From assembly GCF_000423445.1 (NCBI RefSeq), contig NZ_AUHZ01000006.1, positions 164,746-228,745 on the forward strand: 64,000 nt of DNA, given 5' to 3'. The stretch comes from Acidipropionibacterium thoenii DSM 20276 (GTDB lineage Bacteria; Actinomycetota; Actinomycetes; Propionibacteriales; Propionibacteriaceae). Below the pieces are notes generated by a model. That model saw only the letters and a list, made by a program, of their open reading frames with translations, ran no database searches and was not told the origin of the DNA. A program made the position numbers and the translations under genes. Positions 55,586-63,751 of the stretch are shown here, one piece after another (the first letter of the stretch is position 1; each line of letters begins with the position of its first letter).

Positions 55586-55658
55586 CGGCCCCGAGAGGAA
55601 TCGAACCTCCGACACATGGTTTAGGAAACCACTGCTCTATCCCCTGAGCTACGGGGCC
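55586..55658 (-). tRNA. tRNA-Arg (anticodon CCT)
   Basis: A 73-nt cloverleaf on the minus strand. The acceptor arms are GGCCCCG and CGGGGCC, the D-arm begins TAGCTCAGGGG, the anticodon loop is TTCCTAA giving anticodon CCT, and the T-arm is GGAGGTTCGATTCCT. The 3' CCA is not encoded. It starts 3 bp after the sugar-porter stop on the opposite strand. Confidence 0.95.
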
Positions 55659-55810
55659 ATGCCGACCTCGGGCCGGACCGCACCAGCCTAGTCGCCGGCA
55701 TCTCGACCGGGCAATTCCTCGGCTGGCACCACACTGCCTTCCTGGCATCTCGGTCGGGCCTCTAGGATCGAACCAGACCTCAACGCCGATCACCCTCTGG
55801 AGGAGAGCCG

Positions 55811-57211
55811 ATGAGCCGAGAAGGACTGGCCGCAGCACAGCTGAAGATGACCGAGGCCGGGGTCGACCAGGTCGCAGTCGACGTCTTCACCTCCTACTAC
55901 CACCAGCTCGAGGAGGGAGGCACCGGGATCATCCCCGAGGACACCATCCGTCCGCTCACCGATCCTCCGACCCTCGACGAGGCCGACATCAGTGACCAGG
56001 CGGCCGCCGAGGCCCTCGACCGCACCGTGATGATCAAGCTCAACGGTGGGCTGGGCACCTCGATGGGTCTGGATCGTGCCAAGTCCCTGCTGGAGGTCCG
56101 CGACGGCAAGACCTTCCTCGACATCGTCGTCGAGCAGGTGCTGGCAGCCCGGCACCAGTACGGCGCACGCCTGCCGCTGGTCTTCATGGACTCCTTCAAC
56201 ACCAGCGAGGACACCCTGGACCACCTGAGTCGTTATCGGGATCTGGCGGTCGACGGACTGCCGCTGGACTTCCTGCAGAACCAGGAGCCCAAACTGCGGG
56301 CCGACGATCTCACCCCGGTCTCCTGGCCCAAGGACCCGGCCCTGGAGTGGTGCCCGCCCGGCCATGGCGATCTGTACACCGCGCTGCTCGGCTCGGGAGT
56401 CCTGGACAAGCTGCTGGACACGGGGTTCAGGTACGCCTCGGTCTCCAACGGGGACAACCTCGGGGCGGTTCCCGATGCCAGGCTGGCCGCCTGGTTCGCC
56501 GCCTCCGGAGCGCCCTACGCCGCCGAGATATGCCGGCGCACCGTCAATGACAAGAAGGGCGGCCACCTGGCCGTCCGGCGATCCGATGGCCAGCTGATCC
56601 TGCGCGACACCGCGCAGACCGCACCCGAGGAGATGGCCTACTTCACCGACGAACTGCGCCACCCCTACTTCCACACCAACAACCTGTGGTTCGACCTGGC
56701 GGCGGTGCGCGAGGTGCTCGGCGAGCGCAACGGCGTCCTCGGCCTCCAGCTCATCCGTAACGAGAAGACCGTCGATCCCACCGACGCTGGCTCCACCCCG
56801 GTGATCCAGATCGAGTCGGCGATGGGAGGGGCGATCGAGGTCTTCGAAGGAGCCACCTGCGTCGTCGTCGACCGGTCACGGTTCCTGCCGGTCAAGACCA
56901 CCAACGAGCTCCTGCTGCTGCGCAGCGATGTCTACTCGCTCAATGAGAACTCACACCTGGTCAAGAACACCGACACCACATGTGAGATCGATCTGGACTC
57001 GCACTACTACCGGCGGATCAGTGACTTCCAGGCGCGCATTCCCGAGCCGCCCTCGCTGCGGGCCGCCAGCAAGCTGAAGGTGGAGGGGAACTGGACCTTC
57101 GGGTCAGACGTCGATGTCGAGGGCTCGGCCCATCTGGAGGCCGGCAGTGATCCGGTGACCATCCCCGACGGGGCTCGTCTCAGCGGCCGGATGACTCCGG
57201 CCGAGCTGTGA
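55811..57211 (+). CDS. UTP-glucose-1-phosphate uridylyltransferase, eukaryotic (UGP/UAP1) type
   Basis: A 466-aa nucleotidyltransferase that makes UDP-glucose. The consensus IKLNGGLGTSMG, followed by AKSLLEV, belongs to the eukaryote-like UGP2 family, not to bacterial GalU. Other marks are FMDSFNTSEDT, VSNGDNLGAV and KVEGNWTFGSDV in the C-terminal left-handed helix. GGAGGAG precedes the ATG. Such enzymes occur in bifidobacteria and propionibacteria. It is preceded by a tRNA on the opposite strand. Confidence 0.9.
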   Translation: MSREGLAAAQLKMTEAGVDQVAVDVFTSYYHQLEEGGTGIIPEDTIRPLTDPPTLDEADISDQAAAEALDRTVMIKLNGGLGTSMGLDRAKSLLEVRDGKTFLDIVVEQVLAARHQYGARLPLVFMDSFNTSEDTLDHLSRYRDLAVDGLPLDFLQNQEPKLRADDLTPVSWPKDPALEWCPPGHGDLYTALLGSGVLDKLLDTGFRYASVSNGDNLGAVPDARLAAWFAASGAPYAAEICRRTVNDKKGGHLAVRRSDGQLILRDTAQTAPEEMAYFTDELRHPYFHTNNLWFDLAAVREVLGERNGVLGLQLIRNEKTVDPTDAGSTPVIQIESAMGGAIEVFEGATCVVVDRSRFLPVKTTNELLLLRSDVYSLNENSHLVKNTDTTCEIDLDSHYYRRISDFQARIPEPPSLRAASKLKVEGNWTFGSDVDVEGSAHLEAGSDPVTIPDGARLSGRMTPAEL

Positions 57212-57269
57212 TGATCTGCCACCCCTGCTCGGGGCAGACCCTCCGACTGCGCTGCCAGGGGGCGTTGAG

Positions 57270-57671
57270 ATGACTGCGGGATCAGATGCCGACCACGTCG
57301 ACGCCGCAGCATCCCAGTGCTGGGCGGCGGTGGCGGTGGTGCTCACCGGGGAGCGGCTGGCGGTGCCCGCCACCGCCGGTTGGCAGGCCGACTGGCTGGC
57401 CGACTGGCTGGAGTCCCAGGGATGGGACGCCGCCCGGCTGGCGCAGCGTCGTCGCCGCTGCCAGCAGGAGAGACGGCCATGGCCTCAGCGGCTGCCCGAT
57501 GACCTGGCCGCCGGGCTGGAGTTCGCCCGCTACTGCGCCCTGCTGGCGCAGTTGAGGAAGATCACAGGCCTGGACGGGATGGCCGAACGGATCCACCATG
57601 GCCCGATCATCATCGGCCCTGAGGAGCAGAGACTGCTGCGCGAGGTACCCCCGCACAGCGTCCAACGATGA
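57270..57671 (+). CDS. Hypothetical protein
   Basis: A 133-aa soluble protein, Trp-, Ala- and Arg-rich (WQADWLADWLESQGWDAARL, then RRRRCQQERRPWP). I do not recognise a family. It follows the UDP-glucose enzyme by 58 bp on the same strand and converges on mscL. The ATG lacks a convincing ribosome site. Codon positions look coding, but the confidence is moderate. Confidence 0.5.
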   Translation: MTAGSDADHVDAAASQCWAAVAVVLTGERLAVPATAGWQADWLADWLESQGWDAARLAQRRRRCQQERRPWPQRLPDDLAAGLEFARYCALLAQLRKITGLDGMAERIHHGPIIIGPEEQRLLREVPPHSVQR

Positions 57672-57692
57672 TCGCGCCGACAGTCGAAGGAC

Positions 57693-58106
57693 TCAGACCC
57701 TGTCACTCCGCCTTGTGAACCGGGAGGAGGCGCCACCGGCCGGGGCATCAGTCTGGTCGGCGAGGATGTCGCGGATGTCGGCGAGCAGCTCCTCGGTGGT
57801 CGGGGGCACGTCGTCGGGATCATCACTGACCAGGTGAGACTTCGCGTACTCGAAGGGCTTGACCAGTCCGAAGTAGATCACGAAGGCCAGGATGAGGAAG
57901 GAGACCACGGCGGTGATGAAGGTGCCGACATGGACTCCACCAGGCTGGAAGGAGGAGAAGTTCGGAGTACCACCGAGCCTGCCGATGAGATCCATGATGA
58001 TCGCAGTGAATGACTTGACCACGTCGCCGAATGCGGCGCCGAGTATGAATGCGACAGCAAGCTCAACGAGATTTCCGCGCATGATGAAATCTTTGAAGCC
58101 CTTCAT
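57693..58106 (-). CDS. mscL: Large-conductance mechanosensitive channel
   Basis: A 137-aa channel that releases solutes when membrane tension rises. TM1 is in MKGFKDFIMRGNLVELAVAF and the following VILGAAFGDVVKS-like stretch; TM2 is FITAVVSFLILAFVIYFGLVK. The C-terminal helix has PPTTEELLADIRDIL. ATG 58106 has AAGGATG upstream. A TAAAAT (complement of 58173-58178) may be the -10 box. The length matches the family. Confidence 0.95.
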   Translation of the reverse strand: MKGFKDFIMRGNLVELAVAFILGAAFGDVVKSFTAIIMDLIGRLGGTPNFSSFQPGGVHVGTFITAVVSFLILAFVIYFGLVKPFEYAKSHLVSDDPDDVPPTTEELLADIRDILADQTDAPAGGASSRFTRRSDRV

Positions 58107-58275
58107 GGCATCCTTTTCAGTTCTGCGCCCGCACGGACGCAGCCGCACGGACGGCATCGTCAACACCGCCGCATTTTAGAGTGTTCGACTCGACGATTCA
58201 TCCTGGCGGGGCGAGTTTCACCGTCAGGGCATTCTCTGCCGGGGTGATCGGCTGTGCCGGGGCCGGTGATACGGC

Positions 58276-58971
58276 TCAGGTCATCACGATCCCGATCGAC
58301 TCGCTGCTGGCATGACTGGCGATCCTGGCGGCACTGGTCGGGTCGGTGGAGACCACGATCACTGCGATGTCCCCGCCGGCCGCCAGCGGTCCCGATCCCG
58401 ATCCGGTGAGGGCCGAGCCGCTGAGGATCGAGCGCACCACCGCCGAGGACGCCAACGTCCGAATCTGGTCAGCCTCGCCGGCCACCACCACGTTGACTGT
58501 CTGACCGACCCGCAACATGGCCAGCGGCGCGGTGTCGGAGATGCGGATCGCGGTGAGCGCCCGACCGGGACCGGCACGAGGGGCTGAGAGCAGGTCGGAT
58601 CGGGTGAGAATGCTGCCGGTCGGCCGGTCGGCGACCACGGTCTGCCCGGCGGCCTGGTCCACACTGGTCAGCGCACCGGCGGGCACCATCCCGGCTGGCG
58701 CCTGGACCACTCTCACAGACGCACTGGTCAACGTGGAGCCACCTGCCAGGGCCTGCGCGGCTGTCAGTACCGGAACTCCGGGGGACTGCTCATCGTGCCG
58801 GGGGCCGGCGATCAGCCAGACCGCCAGGGCTGCCAGAAGGGCTGCGAGCCCTCTGCGGTGCCGCGCGATGAAGACATGCACCGCTCTGCCGAACGGCATC
58901 CGCGTGCGGACGCGTCTCGAGGTCGGTCGGGCGGTCGGGGGTGGCTGAGGGATGTCGGAGAGTCTCTTCAC
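58276..58971 (-). CDS. SAF-domain membrane protein (CpaB-like)
   Basis: A 231-aa protein with a basic Pro-rich N-terminus, one membrane helix (LAALLAALAVWLIAG) and a SAF domain (VLTAAQALAGGSTLTSASVR, then DRPTGSILTRSDLL) as in CpaB/flagellar P-ring chaperones. It is outside any visible pilus cluster; the mscL-SAF-FmdB order is common in actinobacteria. GTG 58971 has TATAAG 7 nt upstream and no ribosome site. Confidence 0.78.
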   Translation of the reverse strand: MKRLSDIPQPPPTARPTSRRVRTRMPFGRAVHVFIARHRRGLAALLAALAVWLIAGPRHDEQSPGVPVLTAAQALAGGSTLTSASVRVVQAPAGMVPAGALTSVDQAAGQTVVADRPTGSILTRSDLLSAPRAGPGRALTAIRISDTAPLAMLRVGQTVNVVVAGEADQIRTLASSAVVRSILSGSALTGSGSGPLAAGGDIAVIVVSTDPTSAARIASHASSESIGIVMT

Positions 58972-59030
58972 ACCCCGACTTATAGGGGTCCGTGACTCGA
59001 ATCAGCGGTTTTCCACAGCTCAGTTCCAGG

Positions 59031-59366
59031 TCAGTTCGCGGCAGCGGGGGCTGTGGATGACGCCGGGGCGCTGCTGGTGGCATCCGAGCCGGTGGCCTTC
59101 CCGGCGGCGACCTTGGCGGTGGCGGGCGCCGAGCCGCTCGTCTCGTGCTCGTGCTCGTGAGCCGGGGCGGCCGCGGCGGTGGCGCCGTGGGTGTGATTGT
59201 CGGTGGAGTAGAAGCCCGAACCCTTGAACACCACACCGACCGCGCTGAACACCTTGCGCAGCTTGCCCTTGCAGGAGGGGCAGGAGGTGAGGGCCGCATC
59301 GCTGAAACGCTGGACAACCTCGAGATCGCGTCCGCACTCGGTGCAACGGTACTGATAGGTGGGCAT
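59031..59366 (-). CDS. FmdB-type zinc ribbon protein
   Basis: A 111-aa protein. Residues 1-45 are an FmdB/CxxC_CxxC_SSSS zinc ribbon (MPTYQYRCTECGRDLEVVQ, then SCPSCKGKLRKVF, ending GSGFYSTD). The remainder is a His/Glu/Ala/Ser-rich disordered tail, including HEHEHE. GAGGAGAG precedes the ATG. Related small ribbons act in chaperone-linked or regulatory roles; none can be assigned here. Confidence 0.85.
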   Translation of the reverse strand: MPTYQYRCTECGRDLEVVQRFSDAALTSCPSCKGKLRKVFSAVGVVFKGSGFYSTDNHTHGATAAAAPAHEHEHETSGSAPATAKVAAGKATGSDATSSAPASSTAPAAAN

Positions 59367-59410
59367 GCTCTCCTCGATCCGGTCCGATCGCGTGATCGGG
59401 CGACGCCGAT

Positions 59411-59440
59411 ATTTTAGGTGACCTGGGCCGTGACTCCGAA
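59411..59440 (-). promoter_or_regulatory. Candidate promoter for the FmdB gene
   Basis: On the minus strand, TTCGGA (complement of 59435-59440) and TAAAAT (complement of 59411-59416) are spaced by 18 bp, about 45 bp before the FmdB start. The remaining 150 bp up to the cyclo-ligase stop has no gene that I can support. Confidence 0.45.
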
Positions 59441-59588
59441 TCCGGGCACATCGCGGTACGACTCCCCGGCGCCGACCTCAGGGCTCAACTCGGCAGCATC
59501 AACCCCACGGCGGCGCCCGGTATTCCCCGCCCGGACGCGGCCAGGCCGCCGGCCCGACCGCGGCCAGGCCCCACCCCTGGAGTTCCGC

Positions 59589-60203
59589 TCACCCCAATGC
59601 GGTCAGGCCGGTGGGGGTCAGGGCGGCATCGACGGGGATGTCCCAGCTGTCGTGGGGCAGGCGCTCCACGACCTCGGAGTCGTCGACCATCGCCCAGACC
59701 GGGACCTCGCTGCGGCGCCAGACCAGTGCCCGGTCGTACCAGCCGCCGCCGGTTCCCACCCGGTGGCCCTCCAGGTCGGCCCACAACGCCGAGCAGATCA
59801 CCAGATCGGCCTGCCCCAGCCCCTCAGCCGGCAGTGTCTGTCCGATCGGTTCGGGGATGGCCCACAGCCCGGGGCGTGTCTGACCGGGCGAGTACAGCCC
59901 CCAGGCAGGATCGTGCAGTCCGCGCCCGGCTCGATCGGTGAGCACCGGGGCCAGCACTCGCAGACCCGCCCGGACCAGCGCATCGGCCAGCTGTCCGGTG
60001 CCCGGTTCCCCGGGTCGGGAGAGGTACAGCGCCACCGTCGAGACCCCCGAGGACAGGATCCGGCGGCTGCCGGTCTGCGCCCAGCCGGCCTCCCGGACGA
60101 CGTTCTGCTGTGCGCCCACGCCGGCCCGACGGCGTCTGCCCAGCTCCCGCCAGGCCCGCTTCGAGTCGCCCGGGCTCCCGTCGGGCAGCAGCAGCGAGGA
60201 CAT
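59589..60203 (-). CDS. 5-formyltetrahydrofolate cyclo-ligase
   Basis: A 204-aa ATP-dependent enzyme that turns 5-formyl-THF into 5,10-methenyl-THF. The substrate loop GTGGGWYDRAL is diagnostic, with the N-terminal basic KRAWRELGRRRRAGV and DLVICSALWAD in the core. ATG 60203 has TAGGCT 7 nt upstream, a leaderless start. Longer in-frame starts would cross the divergent MoeA-like gene. It links with glyA to the folate one-carbon pool. Confidence 0.88.
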   Translation of the reverse strand: MSSLLLPDGSPGDSKRAWRELGRRRRAGVGAQQNVVREAGWAQTGSRRILSSGVSTVALYLSRPGEPGTGQLADALVRAGLRVLAPVLTDRAGRGLHDPAWGLYSPGQTRPGLWAIPEPIGQTLPAEGLGQADLVICSALWADLEGHRVGTGGGWYDRALVWRRSEVPVWAMVDDSEVVERLPHDSWDIPVDAALTPTGLTALG

Positions 60204-60264
60204 GTCCGGCAGCCTACCGGCCGGTCGCGCGGCCCGGGGGATCGGAAGACCGTAGGGTGAGGGC

Positions 60265-61542
60265 ATGGCGTTGTTCCGCAGGAAGAAGTCCCAGCAGGAG
60301 AGTTCCGGGCACTCGGCTCTGGAGCTGCCGGGAGCTCCGGTCGATGACGCGAGTGGGCGGCGCTCGATGGATGACCACCGCGAGTTCCTGCTCTCCCTGG
60401 TCAAGCCGCTGCAGCCCTTCGGGCTGAGCATCGGGGACGCCCTGGGCCTTGAACTGTGTGAGGACGTGCCGGCGCCGGTCGACGTCCCCCATCTCACCAC
60501 GGCTGTCATCGACGGCTTCGCCCTGGACTCGGCTGTCACCACCCGGGCCGGAAACCCGTATCCGGTGACCCTCCAGGTCGACCGGCGTCCGCCGAGCCCG
60601 GTGGTGCAGGGCACTGCGGCAGTGGTGCGGAGCGGTGAGGTGCTGCCCGCCGGGGTCGACTGCGTGGTTCCCGCGGAGTCCCTGGACGAGGATGGTCAGG
60701 TATCACTGTCGGCCCCGGTGCGCGCGTGGAGTGGCTGCCGGCTGGCAGGCTCAGATTTCGCGGCAGGGGACGCGATCCTGGCAGGCGGCCGGATTCTCCA
60801 TCCGGCAACTGTGGGACTGCTGGCCGACTCCGGTGTCGACAAGGTGCTGGCCCGGCCGCGTCCCAGGGTGGTGGTGCTGGGCACCGGGGGCAGCAGGCTC
60901 AGTTCGGACGGCCTCCCGCTGCCCGACGTCACCGCTCACCTGATAGCCGCCGCAGCCACCGAGGCCGGAGCGCATGTCTGGCGGGTAGAGGCCGACGGTA
61001 CCGATCGTGAGGAACTGCGCGAGGCCATCACCGACCAGCTGATCCGGGCGGACCTCCTGCTGGTCACCGCAGACCCCGCCCTCAGCGCCGGACCCGATCC
61101 CGCCTCTGAGCTGCTGCCCGAACTCGGCGCCACGGACTTCTGCCAGGTGGCGATGGAACCGGGCGGCACCCAGGGGTTCGGGCTGGTCGGTCCCGATCTG
61201 GTGGCAGTGATGGTGCTGCCGGCGGGTCCCGGTGCCGCACTGGTGTCCTTCCACGCCTTCGCCGCGCCGTTGTTGCGCAAGATGGGTGGCAGCATCGTCT
61301 CGGCGGGCCAGCAGGTGGTCGCCGAGGCGGCCGACATCCTGGCCGATCCTGACGTCCCGGTGCGGTTCGTGCCGGTCAACCTGCGAGTCCGCGACGGCCG
61401 GACCATCGCCACCCGGGCCGGCCGAGGGGATGCCCGTGAACTGGTCGACCTGGCGGGGGCGGATGCCCTGGCGGTGATCCCGGCCGGCGAGGGCGTTGAC
61501 ATCTCCGACCCCGTGACCTGCTGGCCGATCGAGCAGAACTAG
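60265..61542 (+). CDS. MoeA/gephyrin-like protein (probable Glp-type division protein)
   Basis: A 425-aa protein with the MoeA domain order. The hallmark TTAVIDGFAL is close to the family AxDGYA, but the later catalytic motifs are degraded: TGGSR replaces the usual TGDEL, the GG-S-GxxD loop reads VTADPALSAG, and PGNPVS is LPAGPGAALVSF. This points away from molybdenum insertion. In corynebacteria a MoeA paralogue (Glp) acts with the membrane receptor GlpR in cell division; the gene order here (MoeA-like, RimJ, GlpR-like) matches. TAGGGT lies 6 nt before the ATG. Confidence 0.78.
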   Translation: MALFRRKKSQQESSGHSALELPGAPVDDASGRRSMDDHREFLLSLVKPLQPFGLSIGDALGLELCEDVPAPVDVPHLTTAVIDGFALDSAVTTRAGNPYPVTLQVDRRPPSPVVQGTAAVVRSGEVLPAGVDCVVPAESLDEDGQVSLSAPVRAWSGCRLAGSDFAAGDAILAGGRILHPATVGLLADSGVDKVLARPRPRVVVLGTGGSRLSSDGLPLPDVTAHLIAAAATEAGAHVWRVEADGTDREELREAITDQLIRADLLLVTADPALSAGPDPASELLPELGATDFCQVAMEPGGTQGFGLVGPDLVAVMVLPAGPGAALVSFHAFAAPLLRKMGGSIVSAGQQVVAEAADILADPDVPVRFVPVNLRVRDGRTIATRAGRGDARELVDLAGADALAVIPAGEGVDISDPVTCWPIEQN

Positions 61543-61548
61543 CCGCCG

Positions 61549-62268
61549 ATGACGGCCTCAGCACCTCGGAGCAGCTTCCAGATGCCCTACGGCATCGAGC
61601 TGCCGGCCGGTCATCACTGGCCGGTGACGCTGCGGGCCGGTGCAGTGGTACTGCGCCCGCTGCGCAGATCCGACGGGCCCGCCTGGTTCCGGATTCGCGA
61701 GAGCCAGGCCGACTGGCTGCAGCCCTGGGAGGCGACCAGACCGCCGGAGTCCTCGGAGCAGATCCTGACATTCTCCCGGATGGTGGTCCGCAACCGGAGG
61801 ATGGCCCAGGTGCCCACCGCGCTGCCGTGGGCCATCGCCTGGGATGACCGGTGGCCGGCCAGTCCGGCTGCACGGCCCCAGAAGCTGCCGGTGATCGGAC
61901 AGTTCACGGTCTCCAATATCGTCGCCGGCTCGGCCATGAGCTGCTCGATGGGCTACTGGATCAGTCAGAGCCATGCCGGGCGTGGGGTGATGCCCACGGC
62001 AGTGGCGCTGGCTGCCGATTACTGCTTCCAGGTGCTGCGACTGCATCGCATCGAGATCTGCATCAGACCGGAGAACCTCAAGAGCCTGCGGGTGGTCGAC
62101 AAGCTCGGGTTGAACGAGGAGGGAATGCGGCCCCGCTACCTCCACATCGATGGCCACTGGCGCGACCACCGGGTCTTCCGGCTGCTGCGCGAGGACCACC
62201 CCGATGGCGTGCTGCGCCACTACCTGCGCGACCATGTGCTGCCCGGCTCGCCGCTGACCCGCCAGTGA
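61549..62268 (+). CDS. GNAT family N-acetyltransferase (RimJ-like)
   Basis: A 239-aa acetyltransferase. The acetyl-CoA loop is SHAGRGVMPTAVALAADYCF, and RPENLKSLRVVDKLGLNEEG is the C-terminal RimJ/RimL signature. The N-terminal part has LRPLRRSDGPAWFRIR. It starts 6 bp after the MoeA-like stop, so they probably share an mRNA. The likely substrate is a protein N-terminus, but actinobacterial RimJ homologues are poorly characterised. Confidence 0.85.
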   Translation: MTASAPRSSFQMPYGIELPAGHHWPVTLRAGAVVLRPLRRSDGPAWFRIRESQADWLQPWEATRPPESSEQILTFSRMVVRNRRMAQVPTALPWAIAWDDRWPASPAARPQKLPVIGQFTVSNIVAGSAMSCSMGYWISQSHAGRGVMPTAVALAADYCFQVLRLHRIEICIRPENLKSLRVVDKLGLNEEGMRPRYLHIDGHWRDHRVFRLLREDHPDGVLRHYLRDHVLPGSPLTRQ

Positions 62269-62444
62269 GAGTGCCGGCCGGGCCCGCACGCTCGGAACCC
62301 CGCGGGATGAATCTCGTTGTCGGAGGCGTATCGACGATGACGCCGCAACCGGGGCCACCCGAACTACATCGGTGTAGTGCGAAATGTCCGACACTCCGCG
62401 GCAGAGCCTGACTCGACCCCACCGCGCACCTTAACGTGAGCGCC

Positions 62445-63269
62445 GTGGAAGCAATTATCTTCGGAGTGCTCATCGTGGCGTGGATCGCCTACCTTGTGCC
62501 ATGGATCGTGATGCGGCGTCATGACCGGGCCGAACAGGCAGAGGAGTCCACCGAGTTTCCCGACTCGATGGCGGTGGTCCGCGATGGCGGACTGACCATC
62601 ACCGACACGGCCGCCGAGGATGCCGACGACATCGAGGTCGCCACCCCGTACACCCGGGCCCACGCCCGCCATCAGCTGCGTCAGTCTTGGGCCGATGCAG
62701 CTGTGAGACGCCGTAGGACGCTGGCTGTGCTGCTGGGGCTGGTCACCATGATGGCCGTGCTGGCCGGATTCTCCCTGGTGTCGTGGTGGTTCACCGCCGG
62801 TGCCGGGGCACTGGTGGTACTGTTCCTGGTGGTCGCACGGATCTCGGTGGTGACGATGGCCCGCCGGTTCGACGAGCAGATCGACCAGATCGACAGGGGG
62901 TGGGACGAGCACACCGTGCTGCTGGGCCGATCGGATTCCTTTCCGGAGACCGCCGAGGACCGGCAGGTCGAGGAGGAGTGCGAACCCACCTCCCACTCCG
63001 TGACGCTGAGCGGCCCGATCGCCACCGATCCCGGATCCCTGTGGGAGGCCGTCCCGGTGACGGCCCCGACCTACGTCTCCAAGCCGATCGCGGCACGAAC
63101 GGTGCGCACCATCGATCTGTCGGCCCCCGGCCCGGTGGCCGGCCAGACCGAGTCCCCGGTGACCGCCGAGCATCCGCAAGGAGCCAAGCCCGAGGTGAAG
63201 CCGGCCGACGGTGAGGCCTTGGAGGGCGAGGTCATCGACGGCGTCGTCTTCGGGCGGGAGTCGGCCTGA
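62445..63269 (+). CDS. GlpR/SepX-like membrane protein
   Basis: A 274-aa membrane protein. It starts with one helix (VEAIIFGVLIVAWIAYLVPW), then a charged loop with ATPYTRAHARHQLRQ, then two adjacent helices (LAVLLGLVTMMAVLAGFSLV and AGAGALVVLFLVVARISVV) and an acidic Pro/Glu-rich tail. This architecture and position fit the actinobacterial GlpR/SepX family (a septal membrane protein). GTG 62445 has TAACGT 7 nt upstream; a GTG 9 nt earlier overlaps that box. Confidence 0.72.
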   Translation: MEAIIFGVLIVAWIAYLVPWIVMRRHDRAEQAEESTEFPDSMAVVRDGGLTITDTAAEDADDIEVATPYTRAHARHQLRQSWADAAVRRRRTLAVLLGLVTMMAVLAGFSLVSWWFTAGAGALVVLFLVVARISVVTMARRFDEQIDQIDRGWDEHTVLLGRSDSFPETAEDRQVEEECEPTSHSVTLSGPIATDPGSLWEAVPVTAPTYVSKPIAARTVRTIDLSAPGPVAGQTESPVTAEHPQGAKPEVKPADGEALEGEVIDGVVFGRESA

Positions 63270-63350
63270 TCGGCATCGGCGCTCGCGCTGTCGTGGGGAC
63301 CGTCAGGATTGGTCTGCCGAGGGCCTTGTGGTAGCGTGAGCGCGGTTCAA

Positions 63351-63423
63351 GGGGCATTGGCGCAGTTGGTAGCGCGTCTCGTTCGCAATGAGAAGGTCAG
63401 GGGTTCGAATCCCCTATGCTCCA
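63351..63423 (+). tRNA. tRNA-Ala (anticodon CGC)
   Basis: A 73-nt cloverleaf. The acceptor arms are GGGGCAT and ATGCTCC (one G-T pair), the D-arm begins TGGCGCAGTTGG, the anticodon loop is TTCGCAA with anticodon CGC, and the T-arm is AGGGGTTCGAATCCCCT. The discriminator is A at 63423; the CCA end is not fully encoded. Remains of an integrase gene lie right beside it. Confidence 0.96.
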
Positions 63424-63433
63424 CCCCACGCAC

Positions 63434-63481
63434 AAGGCTCGAACCCTTGCCAACGGAAACGTTGGTCGAGGTTCGGGCCTT
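63434..63481. terminator. Hairpin between tRNA-Ala and the recombinase remnant
   Basis: Two 22-base arms (63434-63455 and 63460-63481) pair with a few mismatches around a GAAA loop. Arm ends CAAGGCTCGAACC and GGTTCGGGCCTTG are the clearest. It lies 11 bp after tRNA-Ala, so it could end tRNA transcription or that of the opposing recombinase gene. Confidence 0.55.
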
Positions 63482-63751
63482 GTTCATGTCTGCGGCCCAG
63501 GTCAGGGCGTTGGCGTTGACCTGCGGATCGGGGAGCATCTCGAAGGGCCGGTTGTGCTCGACGCGCAGCTCGTTGTCCTCGTCGATGAAGACCTTGGTGA
63601 AGAACGCCTGGTTGCACAGGCGCCGGTTGGTGTCGTCGCAGCGGGCGTCGATGCGGCGAGTCACTTGGTCGAGTTCAGCGACGATCCGATCCTGCTCACG
63701 CTTGAGCACGGAGAGCGGGATCGCGTCGGCGTAGTGCGCCTGCATGAGGCG
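63480..63751 (-). pseudogene. Serine recombinase C-terminal remnant
   Basis: The minus strand encodes LMQAHYADAIPLSVLKREQD, then RIVAELDQVTRRIDA and, after an apparent deletion, NRRLCNQAFFTKVFIDED and ending in MLPDPQVNANALTW. These match the C-terminal region of large serine recombinases of integrating elements. The catalytic N-terminal domain is absent because the gene is interrupted by the IS element at 63752. The frame stays open through the complement of tRNA-Ala to 63347, but that tail is tRNA sequence, not protein. Confidence 0.7.

Noticed and set aside
63347..63423. A protein C-terminus on the minus strand through the tRNA
   Set aside because: The frame is open only because it reads the complement of tRNA-Ala; the recombinase similarity ends before it.
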